64,000 bases of DNA from a bacterium (GTDB taxonomy: Bacteria; 4484-113; JAFGCY01). Of the stretch, positions 46,856 through 55,639 are shown piece by piece (positions within the stretch are counted from its first letter, which is position 1; every line of letters begins with the position of its first letter). The stretch lies in assembly GCA_020849855.1 (NCBI GenBank), contig JADZFO010000040.1, forward strand, positions 62,001 to 126,000, given 5' to 3'. The notes below the pieces were generated by a model, which was not told where the DNA came from, searched no databases, and saw only the letters and a list, made by a program, of their open reading frames with translations. The translations under genes were made by a program, and so were the position numbers.

Positions 46856-48612
46856 GCAAGAAGAAGATGAAGAACAACGGTGCCGGCGGCGGCCCGGCTG
46901 CAGAAGGGCAGGGGATCCGGCCGCCGGGCACTGCGCCTTCCAGCGGCGGATCTGCCGCGCCGCAGGGCTCTGTGCCCCTCGGCGGCCAGAGCGCCAGCGG
47001 GGGCAGCAAGGCCTTCTTCGTTGTCATCGGCCTGGCCGCGGTGTCCTTCCTGCTGTTCATCTTCATCAAGAGCACGGCGAAGCCCGGCCTAGACCGCCTG
47101 ACCATCTTCACCTCGGGCCACACGGTCGGCTACCTTGAGAACTGCGGCTGCAGCCAGGGCCAGACCGGCGGCGTCCAGCGGCGGGCCCGGATCCTGGAAG
47201 TCGAGCGCGCCAAGGCGCTTGAAGTGCCAAAGGGCGGCTCCGCGGACCGCGTGGCTGAGATCCTGATCGACACCGGCGACTTCAGCGACCCCTTTGAGGA
47301 AGAGAAGCGCATCCTCTCCGGCTGCGTCGTCCAGATGATGGGCGTGCTGAAGTACGACGCCGTCGGCATCGGGGCCAAGGAGCTGGGCCTGCGCCAGAAG
47401 GACCTGCTGGCCCTGCTGCAGAAGGCCGAGCTGCCTTACATCGCCGCCAACCTGGAGTTCACCACCCCGCCCAAGGACGCCGACGCCAGCGCCGAGCTGC
47501 GCGCTCTGGTCAAGCCTTACCAGATCATCACCCGCGGCAAGGGCTACCGCATCGGCGTGATCCACATCCTGGACCCGAACCAGTTCAGCATCGGCATCAC
47601 CAAGCGCGAGGGCTATGAAGTCACCTCCGCCGATGACGCCGTGACCCAGATCCTCAGCCAGCACAAGCAGGAGGCCAATCTCTGGCTCATCACGGCCTCG
47701 GCCATGAGCCGCAAGACCATGGACCTCACCGGCCTTGGCGGGCAGAAGGACGTGCTGCTGGTCTTCGGCTTCCGGGCGGATAATCCCCTGGAGCCGGAAA
47801 ACGCCGTGGAGGTGGTCTTCCCGAAGTTTGTCGAGCGCAACATGGAAAAGGGCAAGGACCTGCTGATCACCAAGGTCTACTTCCCCAAGGAGAAGGGCAA
47901 GGCCCCCACGGTGGATGCCATCAAGACCCGCGTGGACGACACCTATGAGGCGCCGGAGTCCGTGATGGGCATCCTCAAGGACTGCAAGAAGCAGATCGAG
48001 GACTGGCAGTTCGCCCATGACCAGGAATTGCTGCAGCACAACAACTCGGCGATGATGATCAACGTGCCGCGCTATATGGGCTGGCAGTCCTGCCAGGCCT
48101 GCCACAGCGACATCGCCCAGCAGCTGGCCGAGACCAAGCACTACATGGCCTATGAAACCCTGCATGAGCAGGACAAGCAGCTCACCACCTGCATGAAGTG
48201 CCACAGCGTGGGCTACATGCGGCCCGGCGGCTGGAACAGCGTGGAAGAGCGCCAGTTCGCCGGCAAGGAATGGGACCGCCGCGACGTGCAGTGCGAGAAC
48301 TGCCACGGGCCTGGTGAATGGCATATCCGCGCCATGGCCGGCGAGAAGATCGAGAAGCTCAGCACCGACGGGCGCGACAAGTTCGGCCTGCTGCCGGCCA
48401 CGCAGAGCACCTGCGTGACCTGCCACGACGAAGACAACGACCCGCACTTCGACTTCAAGACCTACTGGCCGAAGATCGCCCACCACATGACCAGCCGGCC
48501 GGCCGGCAAGGCCAAGACGGCGGATGAAGTCGCGGTCGGCGAGCCCGAGAAGTCAGCGCATGCCAATGGTGGCGGGCCTCACGTACCGGGTATGGGCCCG
48601 CCGGAGCACTAA
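46852..48612 (+). CDS. Membrane-anchored degenerate metallophosphatase fused to a tetraheme cytochrome c
   Basis: 586 residues. A Gly/Pro-rich cytoplasmic start, one helix (FFVVIGLAAVSFLLFIFI, about 55-72), then a periplasmic part. Residues 83-400 follow the UshA-like calcineurin fold: FTSGHTVGYLENCGC, GGVQRRA, LIDTGD (138-143) and YDAVGIGAKELGL. The family GNHE motif reads GAKE (174-177), and the first DxH is also lost, so the two-metal site looks dead. Residues 410-530 carry four CxxCH heme sites: C414/C417, C447/C450, C481/C484 and C521/C524. CVTCHDEDNDPHFDF resembles cytochrome c554-type ends. It probably moves electrons in the periplasm; the phosphatase fold may be structural. Coupled to sfsA. 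Confidence 0.85.
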   Translation: MSKKKMKNNGAGGGPAAEGQGIRPPGTAPSSGGSAAPQGSVPLGGQSASGGSKAFFVVIGLAAVSFLLFIFIKSTAKPGLDRLTIFTSGHTVGYLENCGCSQGQTGGVQRRARILEVERAKALEVPKGGSADRVAEILIDTGDFSDPFEEEKRILSGCVVQMMGVLKYDAVGIGAKELGLRQKDLLALLQKAELPYIAANLEFTTPPKDADASAELRALVKPYQIITRGKGYRIGVIHILDPNQFSIGITKREGYEVTSADDAVTQILSQHKQEANLWLITASAMSRKTMDLTGLGGQKDVLLVFGFRADNPLEPENAVEVVFPKFVERNMEKGKDLLITKVYFPKEKGKAPTVDAIKTRVDDTYEAPESVMGILKDCKKQIEDWQFAHDQELLQHNNSAMMINVPRYMGWQSCQACHSDIAQQLAETKHYMAYETLHEQDKQLTTCMKCHSVGYMRPGGWNSVEERQFAGKEWDRRDVQCENCHGPGEWHIRAMAGEKIEKLSTDGRDKFGLLPATQSTCVTCHDEDNDPHFDFKTYWPKIAHHMTSRPAGKAKTADEVAVGEPEKSAHANGGGPHVPGMGPPEH

Positions 48613-48717
48613 GGCGCTCAGCCGCCATCAAGCGCCGCCGCTGCTATGCCGCTGCTGCACTTCGGCTCTGCGGGTCGCATTTGCGCGTGCTTTAGCAGCG
48701 CTTCATGGCATCGCCTC

Positions 48718-48723
48718 TATAAT
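48718..48723 (+). promoter_or_regulatory. -10 box 6 nt before rapZ
   Basis: TATAAT, 6 nt, then GTG. Confidence 0.55.
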
Positions 48724-48729
48724 CTGCCC

Positions 48730-49602
48730 GTGTCCGAAGGACCTCAGCAGCTGCTCATACTCACCGGCATGTCCGGCGCGGGCAAAAGTACCGCTCTGCG
48801 CATGTTTGAGGACCTGGGCTACTACTGCATCGACAACCTGCCGCCGACCCTGATCGGCACCTTCCTGAGCCTCTACGAGCAGACCGACAAGCACAACACC
48901 GGCGTGGCCGTGGTCTGCGACCTGCGCTCGGGCGATCTCTTCGCCCGCCTGCGTGATGAGCTGGCCCTGCTGCGCTCCAACGGCCTGCAGCCGGAGGTGC
49001 TGTACTTCGACTGCGACCACGACGTGCTGGTCTCGCGCTTTGAGACCGCCCGCCGCATCCCGCCGCTGGGCATGGGCATGCGCCTGGTGGACGCGCTGGC
49101 GCAGGAGCGCAGCCTGCTGGCCCCGGCCCGCGAGCTGGCCACCCAGGTGATCGACACCACCGAGCTCAAGGTCGGACAGCTCAGGGACCGCATCCTGCAG
49201 CTCTACGCCCCCGGCAAGAGCGCGGGCAAGGTCACCCTGACCCTGCTGAGCTTCGGCTTCAAGTATGGCCTGCCGGCGGATGCGGACTTTGTCTTTGACA
49301 CGCGCTTCCTGCCCAACCCCTTTTATGTCGAGAAGCTCTCCGCGCAGAGCGGCAACGATGCCGAGGTGCGGCAGTATGTGATGGACAGCCCGGTGGCCCA
49401 GGAATACCTGGCCACGCTGCGGCATCTGCTTTCCACCGCGATCCCGCACTACACCGAGGTCCACAAGCTCTATGCCGTGGCGGCCCTGGGCTGTACGGGG
49501 GGGCGGCACCGCTCGGTGACGCTGGTGAACCTGCTGGCTGAGCAGCTCTCCGCCGAGGGGATCCGCTGCGTGGTCCAGCACCGCGACATCGACCGCAGCT
49601 AG
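48730..49602 (+). CDS. rapZ: RNase adapter/nucleotide-binding protein RapZ (YvcJ)
   Basis: 290 residues. P-loop GMSGAGKST (12-20), DNLPPTLI, FEDLGYYCIDNLPP and the C-terminal CTGGRHRSVTLVNLLAEQL are the RapZ/YvcJ signature. In E. coli RapZ guides RNase E to GlmZ; in other phyla it hydrolyses GTP with a less clear role. The GTG at 48730 is chosen over an upstream ATG at 48646 because TATAAT ends 6 nt before it and homologs start just before the P-loop. The usual ptsN/hprK neighbours are absent. Convergent with tRNA-Met. Confidence 0.92.
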   Translation: MSEGPQQLLILTGMSGAGKSTALRMFEDLGYYCIDNLPPTLIGTFLSLYEQTDKHNTGVAVVCDLRSGDLFARLRDELALLRSNGLQPEVLYFDCDHDVLVSRFETARRIPPLGMGMRLVDALAQERSLLAPARELATQVIDTTELKVGQLRDRILQLYAPGKSAGKVTLTLLSFGFKYGLPADADFVFDTRFLPNPFYVEKLSAQSGNDAEVRQYVMDSPVAQEYLATLRHLLSTAIPHYTEVHKLYAVAALGCTGGRHRSVTLVNLLAEQLSAEGIRCVVQHRDIDRS

Positions 49603-49622
49603 GCGGGGCGGTGTGGGAAAAG

Positions 49623-49696
49623 TGGCTGGGGAGGGACTCGAACCCTCGACCTAACGGTTATGAGCCGTTCGCTCTAACCGGCTGAGCTACCCAGCC
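49623..49696 (-). tRNA. tRNA-Met (elongator), anticodon CAT
   Basis: Acceptor GGCTGGG/CCCAGCC, anticodon arm AACGG-CTCATAA-CCGTT, T arm GAGGG-TTCGAGT-CCCTC, A73; CCA not encoded. It lacks the three G:C pairs of the initiator. A lysidine-type tRNA-Ile2 also has CAT and cannot be fully excluded. Confidence 0.9.
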
Positions 49697-49737
49697 AGGG
49701 CCGCTGATTATAACATCGCCGGGCCTGCCTGCAGGCC

Positions 49738-52700
49738 CTAGCCGCCGCCGCTGAGCTGGCTGACCGCGCTGGAAATTGCCGACTGCTGCGTCTGCAGCTG
49801 GCCAAGCGCCGTCTCCAGGCGGGCGAACTTGGCGCGCAGCGCCGCTTCGCGTTCAGTGACCCGCTCTTCCATCGTGTTGATCTGCTTGCTCAGGCCGTCG
49901 ATGCGGCGGTCAAAGCTGCCGCCTTCCTTGATGCGCTCCATGATGGCGCCGCCGGTGCGGCTGAGCTGGTCGATCAGGAACTTGCCGCGGCGGGCCACGC
50001 CGCCGGCCACCCTGGGGTCGGGGCCCTGGAACAGGCCGGTCGAGAGGCCAAGCAGGCCTTGCACGCTGTCGCTGCCCTCGGACTGGTCGACCAGCTGCAG
50101 GAAGGCCTGGCTGTCGCTGCGCGCGCTGCGCAGGTTGAGCTGGTTCTGGGCGTCAAAAAAGGCCAGCAGGCTGGAGCCGAGGCCGGCCGTGGTGATCTGG
50201 CTGTTGATCTGGTTCAAAAGCGAAACCTGGCTGTATACGCCGGGGCCGAAGTTGAGGCTCACCGGGCTGGAGCCCGCACCGATGTCGATGCTGAAGCGCA
50301 GGCGCGTGTTCACCGTGATGCCGCTCGAGAGGTTGCGGCTGCCCACATGGTCATAGCGGCTCTCCATCGCGTTGGAGAAGAGCTTGAACAGCTCATCTGG
50401 GCTGTCGGCGATGGCGCTGAGCAGTTCGACATTGCTATCCACCAGCGCGCTGATCTCGTCGCGGTCGCTGGTGGGCCCCAGCAGGCGGCCCTGGTTCACC
50501 ATCACCGCGGAGGGCCCGGCGCCCACCGGGGCCGTGCTCAGGCCGATCTGCGCCAGGCTGCCAAAGATGCCGCCCGAGGCCACCGGGCCGGTGACCATGC
50601 TCTGCAGCTGCTGGGTGGTCTGGCGCAGGGTGTTGTCACGCGAAATGAAGTCCCGGGTCATCAGGGTCTGGCGGCGTTCCAGGTAGACCGTGATCTCGTC
50701 GCCGGTCATGTTGGCCGCCGTCTCATCCGTCAGTTCGGCGGTCTGCTTGCGCTCCTCCCGGCTCAGCGGCTGGGCGTTAAGCAGCTCCATGGTGGTGTTG
50801 TACTCCACCACGAAGTCGATCAGCGAGCCCTTGATCTTGTCATTGTCCGAGACGATGCTGACGGTCTCCGGCCCGTCCGTGATGGCGTTCAGGGTCAGGC
50901 TGACCTGCTCCAGGATGTCCTTGATCGTGTTGCCGCTGCGCTCGTACTCGATGCCGTCCACGTTCAGCAGCGAGCTCTGGCGCACACTGCCCACATCCGC
51001 CGACACCGTGGTGTCCAGGCTCAGCTGCATCGCCTCCAGGAAGTTGCTGGTGTCGCCGCTGTCGCCCAGGTTGATCCGCGGGGCCAGGCTGCTGCCGTCC
51101 AGCTTCTGCGTCAGCACGAAGCGGTCCGCCGCCGAGTCATAGCTGGCCTCCACGCCGGCGCCAGAGCGGTTGATCTTCTGGATCACCGCCGTCAGGCTGT
51201 CCACGCCGGCGTCCACCACGATGTGCACGCCGTTGATGGTGAAGATGCCGCTGCTGACGCCCTGGCTGAAGGAGCCCTGGGCCAGGGGCAGCTCCTTGCT
51301 GATCCCGGCCTTGTTCTGGCCCGCGATCAGGGTGCCGCCGGCATCACTGGTCAGGCCGGTGATGGTCAGGAAGTTGCTGGTGTCGCCATTCCCGCCCAGG
51401 CTGATCCCGGCCGTGCCGGGCGTGTTGTTGCGCAGGTAAACGCGGGAGTTGGCGCTGTCAAAGAATGCGCTCACCCCGGCGCCGGAGCTGTTGATCGCCG
51501 CCAGCACATCATTGATGCTGGTGGTGTTCACATCGCCCACGTTGATCCGCACCCCGTTGACGGTGAAGAAGCCGTCCGTGTGGAAGAGCGGGCTTGTATC
51601 GCTGTTCTGAGCCGTCGTGGCGAGGCCGGCCTGGGCCAGCGGCACATCCGCCCGCACGAAGGGGATCGATCCCGGCGGGCTGGCGGCGATACTGCTGCTG
51701 CCAAAGAGGTAGCTGCGCATGTCCTGCTGCGTGTTCAGCTCCGCGCTGTTGGCCGTCAGCATGGTGGCCACGCCGCTTTGGAAGGCGCCGTTGATGGCCA
51801 CGCCGCCGATCAGGTCGGCCACCGGGCTGCCTTCGTCGCCGGTGGCGATGCGGCGCTGCACCGGCCCGCCGTTGGAGGGCTGGAAGACATCCACGATGGT
51901 GTAGTCGTCGCTGGCCGTCGTGGCGGCGAAGGTGTTCGCCAGGTCATTGCTGCTGGAGGAGAGAGTCGTCGCGGCCGGCTTGATCAGCTTGTCCATGATC
52001 CCGCCCAGCACATCGTCGATGCGGATATTCCGTCCGCCCTGGTTGGAGACCAGCTCCAGGCGGTAATCCGTGCCGGTATTGACCAGCTGCGCGGTCACCG
52101 CCGGCACCTGTGTATTCACCGCGTCAACAAAGTCCTGCAGCGTGGAGTACTCGGACAGGCCGGTGAGAGTCACCGGGCCGAGGCTGCCGCTGGGGCTGTC
52201 CACGTCGATGCTGAAGAGGTCCATCTCCGTGACGCCATAGCTGCTCAGGCTGTTGCTGGGGTCCAGCAGGGTGACGGTGCCGCGCACGCGGCCGGCCTTG
52301 CCCTCGCTGGCGGAGAGCAGATGCTCTCCCGTGCCTTCCACCGTGAAGGAGCCCGTGGTGATCATCTGCGCCGCCGCAGTGCGGCCGGTCTCGGCCACGG
52401 CAAAGTCGCCCAGCGCAAAGCTGGTGCTCAGCGGGCTGTCGATGAACTCCAGGTCCAGGGTCAGGCTGGAGCTGCCGCTGGCAGTTCCGGTAACGATGAT
52501 CTTGCCGTTGGAGTAGGTCGCGTTGGCCGTGCCGAAGGCGCCGGAGATGGCGTTCACCAGATCGTCAATGGTCTGGCCGCCGGCCGCGCCGGTATAAGTG
52601 AAGTTCACCGGTGCGATGGCCGTGCCGTTCTGCTCATTACCGCTGATGCGGATGACATCGCCGTTGTTCAGGCTGCCGCTGGTCACCTGGTCCAGCGTGG

Positions 52701-53589
52701 CCAGATCGGTGGCCCCGTTAAGCTGGGTCACCCCCGCGCTGGTGAAGGTCAGCTCAGATACCAGGCGCCGGGTGGTCGCACCGCTGCCGGCGACGTTGTT
52801 GCCGATGCCAAAGCTGAGGGTCGAGCCGGAGAAATCGGCGTCGTTGAACTTCAGCCCCACGTTCGGCGCGATGGTGTTGAAGGTCACATCGCCCACAATC
52901 GCCGGGTTGCTTTCAATGAAGGTCAGCTCGCCGTTGCTGCCGATGGAGCCTGAGATCTGGCCCTGGAAGACCTGGGCCACCGTAGTGGCCAGGCGCTGCA
53001 GGGTATCACTGCTGTCGCCGTTGAAGGTAAAGGTGCCGCTGACGGCCGAGCCGTCCTTAAGCTGGCCCGCGATGCTGATGGTATCGCCCTTGTTGATCTG
53101 CGCCGCGCCCTTGCCGGCCTGCAGTGTGTCCTTGATCAGGGTCGAGGGCAGGGCGCGGGTCGGCTGGAAGTCGCCATAGGGCTGCACGCTGCCGATGCCC
53201 ATGGTCTGGCTGGTGGAGAGGTTGGCCACCTTGCTGTAAAGCTGGCCATCGCTGCCTGAGGCGACCCGGCTGGGGGAGGCGAGGCGCTTGACCTCCACCG
53301 TGTGCGTCCCCGTCGGAGCCCCGGGCTCAGCCGAGACCGACAGCCGCGTCGGGTTGGAGCTGCTGGTCTTGCGCGTCAGAAAGGTGCTTTCAAAGCGCAG
53401 GGAGCTGAACACGGTGTTCAGCTTGCCAAGCTGCGTATTGATGCGCGTAGTGGCGGACTGCTCAAAGAGCAGTTTGTCACGCTGCTGTTCCAGCAGGGTG
53501 ATTGGACGGCGCTCAAGCTGCGTGAGCTGGCCGATGATGTTGTTCCAATCCGTCCCGCTGGCCAGTCCAAGGAAACTGACACTCCCCAT
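49738..53589 (-). CDS. fliD: Giant flagellar hook-associated protein 2 (filament cap)
   Basis: 1283 residues; FliD is normally 450-700. The N-terminal FliD domain is clear (FLGLASGTDWNNIIGQLTQL, about 1-115), and the C-terminal coiled coil (about 1235-1280, INTMEERVTEREAALRAKFA) is typical of D0. The middle has hook-IN-type modules beginning near 675 (FTVNGVRINVGDVNTTSIND), 783 (FTINGVHIVVDAG) and 875 (LLNVDGIEYERSGNTIKDIL), the first two in series, and N-terminally related units near 165, 305 and 460 (TFNGDSSDTLQRLATTVAQV). The growth of the surface domains may suit a special filament or adhesion. No other flagellar gene is in the window. Start by homology; only a weak -10-like match lies before it. 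Confidence 0.88.
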   Translation of the reverse strand: MGSVSFLGLASGTDWNNIIGQLTQLERRPITLLEQQRDKLLFEQSATTRINTQLGKLNTVFSSLRFESTFLTRKTSSSNPTRLSVSAEPGAPTGTHTVEVKRLASPSRVASGSDGQLYSKVANLSTSQTMGIGSVQPYGDFQPTRALPSTLIKDTLQAGKGAAQINKGDTISIAGQLKDGSAVSGTFTFNGDSSDTLQRLATTVAQVFQGQISGSIGSNGELTFIESNPAIVGDVTFNTIAPNVGLKFNDADFSGSTLSFGIGNNVAGSGATTRRLVSELTFTSAGVTQLNGATDLATLDQVTSGSLNNGDVIRISGNEQNGTAIAPVNFTYTGAAGGQTIDDLVNAISGAFGTANATYSNGKIIVTGTASGSSSLTLDLEFIDSPLSTSFALGDFAVAETGRTAAAQMITTGSFTVEGTGEHLLSASEGKAGRVRGTVTLLDPSNSLSSYGVTEMDLFSIDVDSPSGSLGPVTLTGLSEYSTLQDFVDAVNTQVPAVTAQLVNTGTDYRLELVSNQGGRNIRIDDVLGGIMDKLIKPAATTLSSSSNDLANTFAATTASDDYTIVDVFQPSNGGPVQRRIATGDEGSPVADLIGGVAINGAFQSGVATMLTANSAELNTQQDMRSYLFGSSSIAASPPGSIPFVRADVPLAQAGLATTAQNSDTSPLFHTDGFFTVNGVRINVGDVNTTSINDVLAAINSSGAGVSAFFDSANSRVYLRNNTPGTAGISLGGNGDTSNFLTITGLTSDAGGTLIAGQNKAGISKELPLAQGSFSQGVSSGIFTINGVHIVVDAGVDSLTAVIQKINRSGAGVEASYDSAADRFVLTQKLDGSSLAPRINLGDSGDTSNFLEAMQLSLDTTVSADVGSVRQSSLLNVDGIEYERSGNTIKDILEQVSLTLNAITDGPETVSIVSDNDKIKGSLIDFVVEYNTTMELLNAQPLSREERKQTAELTDETAANMTGDEITVYLERRQTLMTRDFISRDNTLRQTTQQLQSMVTGPVASGGIFGSLAQIGLSTAPVGAGPSAVMVNQGRLLGPTSDRDEISALVDSNVELLSAIADSPDELFKLFSNAMESRYDHVGSRNLSSGITVNTRLRFSIDIGAGSSPVSLNFGPGVYSQVSLLNQINSQITTAGLGSSLLAFFDAQNQLNLRSARSDSQAFLQLVDQSEGSDSVQGLLGLSTGLFQGPDPRVAGGVARRGKFLIDQLSRTGGAIMERIKEGGSFDRRIDGLSKQINTMEERVTEREAALRAKFARLETALGQLQTQQSAISSAVSQLSGGG

Positions 53590-53632
53590 CGACAGCGTAT
53601 ATCGGCCGCTGGGGCTGAAGCTTGAAGCACAA

Positions 53633-53689
53633 AGCCCGGCTAAGGCCCCTCAGGCTGAACCTGATGTTCACCGGGGCCCCCGCCGGGCT
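53633..53689 (-). terminator. Long hairpin between htrA and fliD
   Basis: AGCCCGGC and GGCCCC pair with GGGGCC and GCCGGGCT across symmetrical 3-nt internal loops. It starts 46 bp behind the htrA stop. An 11-bp direct repeat (GCTTTGATCCT) borders it. Confidence 0.5.
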
Positions 53690-53734
53690 GCTTTGATCCT
53701 GCTTTGATCCTGCTTTGGGCTGCAGCCTGGGCTG

Positions 53735-54928
53735 CTAGATGATGCCCATCATCTGGGCCTGCTCGGGCACCTCGCTGAGCTGGATCGCCACGTTCAGCAC
53801 CTGGTACTTGTCACCGACGAAGCGGTAGACCTCCAGTTCCAGGGAGTCGCCGGGCTTGCTGTTGCGCACGATGTCCAGAAGCTGCTGGGAGCTGCTGATG
53901 TCCTTGCCGTTCACCTTGGTGATCACGTCGGTGCCGGCGCGGCTCTGGCCGGTCAGGCCGGCGCGGGCGGCGGGGCTGGACTTGGCCACGCGCCCGACCA
54001 CCACGCCGTGGTCCGTGGGCAGCTTCATGTACTGCGCCATGCGCTTCGTCACCGAGTTGCCGGCATCGATACCCAGCCAGGGGCGCTGGACGCGACCGAA
54101 CTTGATCAGGTCGCCGATGATGTCCTTGGCGGTGTTAATCGGGATGGCGAAGCCCAGGCCCTCGCTGCCGCCGCCGACAGACGCGATCTGCTCGTTGATG
54201 CCGATGATCTCGCCGGCGGCGTTCAGCAGCGGGCCGCCACTGTTGCCGGGGTTGATCGCGGCGTCGGTCTGGATCAGGCCATTGATGGTCTCGCCGCTGG
54301 GGCTGTTCAGCTCACGGCCAAGAGCGCTGACCACGCCGGCCGTGACGGTCCAGTCCAGGCCGCGCGGGTTCCCGATGGCCACCACCCATTCGCCCACGGT
54401 CACCTTGCTGCTGTTGCCCATCTTGGCCGTCGGCAGCTTGCCGTCAGCGCTGATGCGCAGCAGGGCCAGGTCGGTACCGGAGTCCATGCCCACCACGCTG
54501 GCGGGGAACTGGCGGCCGTCGTTCAGCACTACCTGCAGCTCGGTGGCATTGGCCACCACATGGAAGTTGGTCAGGATATAGCCCTTCTCGTCAACAATCA
54601 CGCCGCTGCCGGTGGCCTCGGCTTCCTGGGGGCCGAAGAAGCTCATCTGGACCTTGCGGTTGGTCACGTGGACCACCGCCGGCGCCACCTTGTTATAGAC
54701 CGAAGTTACAAAGCTGCCGCCGGGGCCGATATGGTCGCCGGGCAGCAGCGCGCCAAGCTCAGGACTGCTGCTGTCAGCCGAAGTGCCCAGGCTGGCCAGC
54801 TCCATGTCTCCGCTGGGGGCGGCCGAGGCGCTGTTGCCGCGCTGCGAAGTGATGCTCATGCCAAAGCCCACGAGGAGGCCGGCGATTGTGCACAGCATGG
54901 TCACCAGAACTATTCGGATAGTGCTCAT
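53735..54928 (-). CDS. HtrA/DegP-type serine protease with one PDZ domain
   Basis: 397 residues. N-terminal membrane anchor (VLVTMLCTIAGLLVGFGM), short Ser/Ala linker, trypsin-like domain about 75-270 with triad H123 (TNFHVV), D153 (TDLALLRI) and S230 (GNSGGP), then one PDZ domain about 285-390 (SPAARAGLTGQSRAGTDVIT). This is the DegS/HhoB-like layout: envelope quality control or regulated proteolysis. The ATG lies 9 nt after TATAAT. Divergent from the cytochrome lipoprotein. Confidence 0.93.
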   Translation of the reverse strand: MSTIRIVLVTMLCTIAGLLVGFGMSITSQRGNSASAAPSGDMELASLGTSADSSSPELGALLPGDHIGPGGSFVTSVYNKVAPAVVHVTNRKVQMSFFGPQEAEATGSGVIVDEKGYILTNFHVVANATELQVVLNDGRQFPASVVGMDSGTDLALLRISADGKLPTAKMGNSSKVTVGEWVVAIGNPRGLDWTVTAGVVSALGRELNSPSGETINGLIQTDAAINPGNSGGPLLNAAGEIIGINEQIASVGGGSEGLGFAIPINTAKDIIGDLIKFGRVQRPWLGIDAGNSVTKRMAQYMKLPTDHGVVVGRVAKSSPAARAGLTGQSRAGTDVITKVNGKDISSSQQLLDIVRNSKPGDSLELEVYRFVGDKYQVLNVAIQLSEVPEQAQMMGII

Positions 54929-54937
54929 CTCATCCCG

Positions 54938-54943
54938 ATTATA
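54938..54943 (-). promoter_or_regulatory. -10 box 9 nt before htrA
   Basis: TATAAT on the minus strand, 9 nt, then ATG. A hairpin GGCCGCC-TGG-GGCGGCC lies just upstream at 54951-54967. Confidence 0.5.
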
Positions 54944-55051
54944 TGCTTCAGGCCGCCTGGGGCGGCCTTCCGCAGGTTAAACTACCAATCTGGATACCCC
55001 GGGCAGAGCTGTTGAAACTCAAAGCCGGGGTTTACGTCCAGAAAGACGTCT

Positions 55052-55639
55052 ATGCACAGCAATTCGTTTAAAAGCGCCCGTATGGAGCTGGCTCTCTGGC
55101 TGGCCGGGCTGTTGCTGCTGGCCGGTTGCCCGCCGGCGGCCAATGACAATGCCGCGGAAGACGCGAATGACCAGGCCCTGGCCAGCAACACCTACATGGC
55201 TGCGCCGAACAAGATCTACGACTCCTCCAGCACCTTTGACCTAACCTGGAACGTGGTTTACGAGTCGAAGGAGAAACCCTTCGACCCGGCGATCAACGTG
55301 ACAAACCGCCAGCTCGCCCTGAACCGCTGCCAGAACTGCCATGAGTGCGGCTTCAAGTTCGCCTTTGACATGGACAACTTCGGCACGACCAACTGGAACC
55401 CGCGTTATAAGGCGGACGAGTGGGCCCCGGTGGTCAAGCGCATGGTCGACAAGCCCGGCTCCTTCATGAATGAGCAGATCGCCGAGCGCATCTACAATTA
55501 TCTGAACGAAGAAAGCCTGGGCCTCTACGACGAAAGCAAGGACCCGCGCGGCCGAAACACGATCAGTGGCCAGAAGGCGGACGAGAACCAGAAGCGGGTC
55601 GACGAGATGGTCGAGGTCAACGCGCGGCCCGGACGCTGA
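55052..55639 (+). CDS. Monoheme cytochrome c-like lipoprotein
   Basis: 195 residues. Lipoprotein signal with LLAGC (C26), preceded by K7 and R10. One heme motif CQNCH (C93, C96, H97), followed by an extra Cys at 99. The remaining sequence is polar and helical; candidate axial Met residues are M131 and M139. It overlaps queG by one base (TGATG). The start at 55052 keeps the basic residues of the signal; ATG 55082 would remove them. A small inverted repeat (ACGTC...GACGT) lies directly before the start. Electron partner unknown. Confidence 0.78.
   Translation: MHSNSFKSARMELALWLAGLLLLAGCPPAANDNAAEDANDQALASNTYMAAPNKIYDSSSTFDLTWNVVYESKEKPFDPAINVTNRQLALNRCQNCHECGFKFAFDMDNFGTTNWNPRYKADEWAPVVKRMVDKPGSFMNEQIAERIYNYLNEESLGLYDESKDPRGRNTISGQKADENQKRVDEMVEVNARPGR

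Noticed and set aside
50059..52953. 964-codon open frame antisense to fliD
   Set aside because: Antisense of a clear FliD; composition (Ala/Gly/Val/His/Gln) is typical of a mirrored frame.
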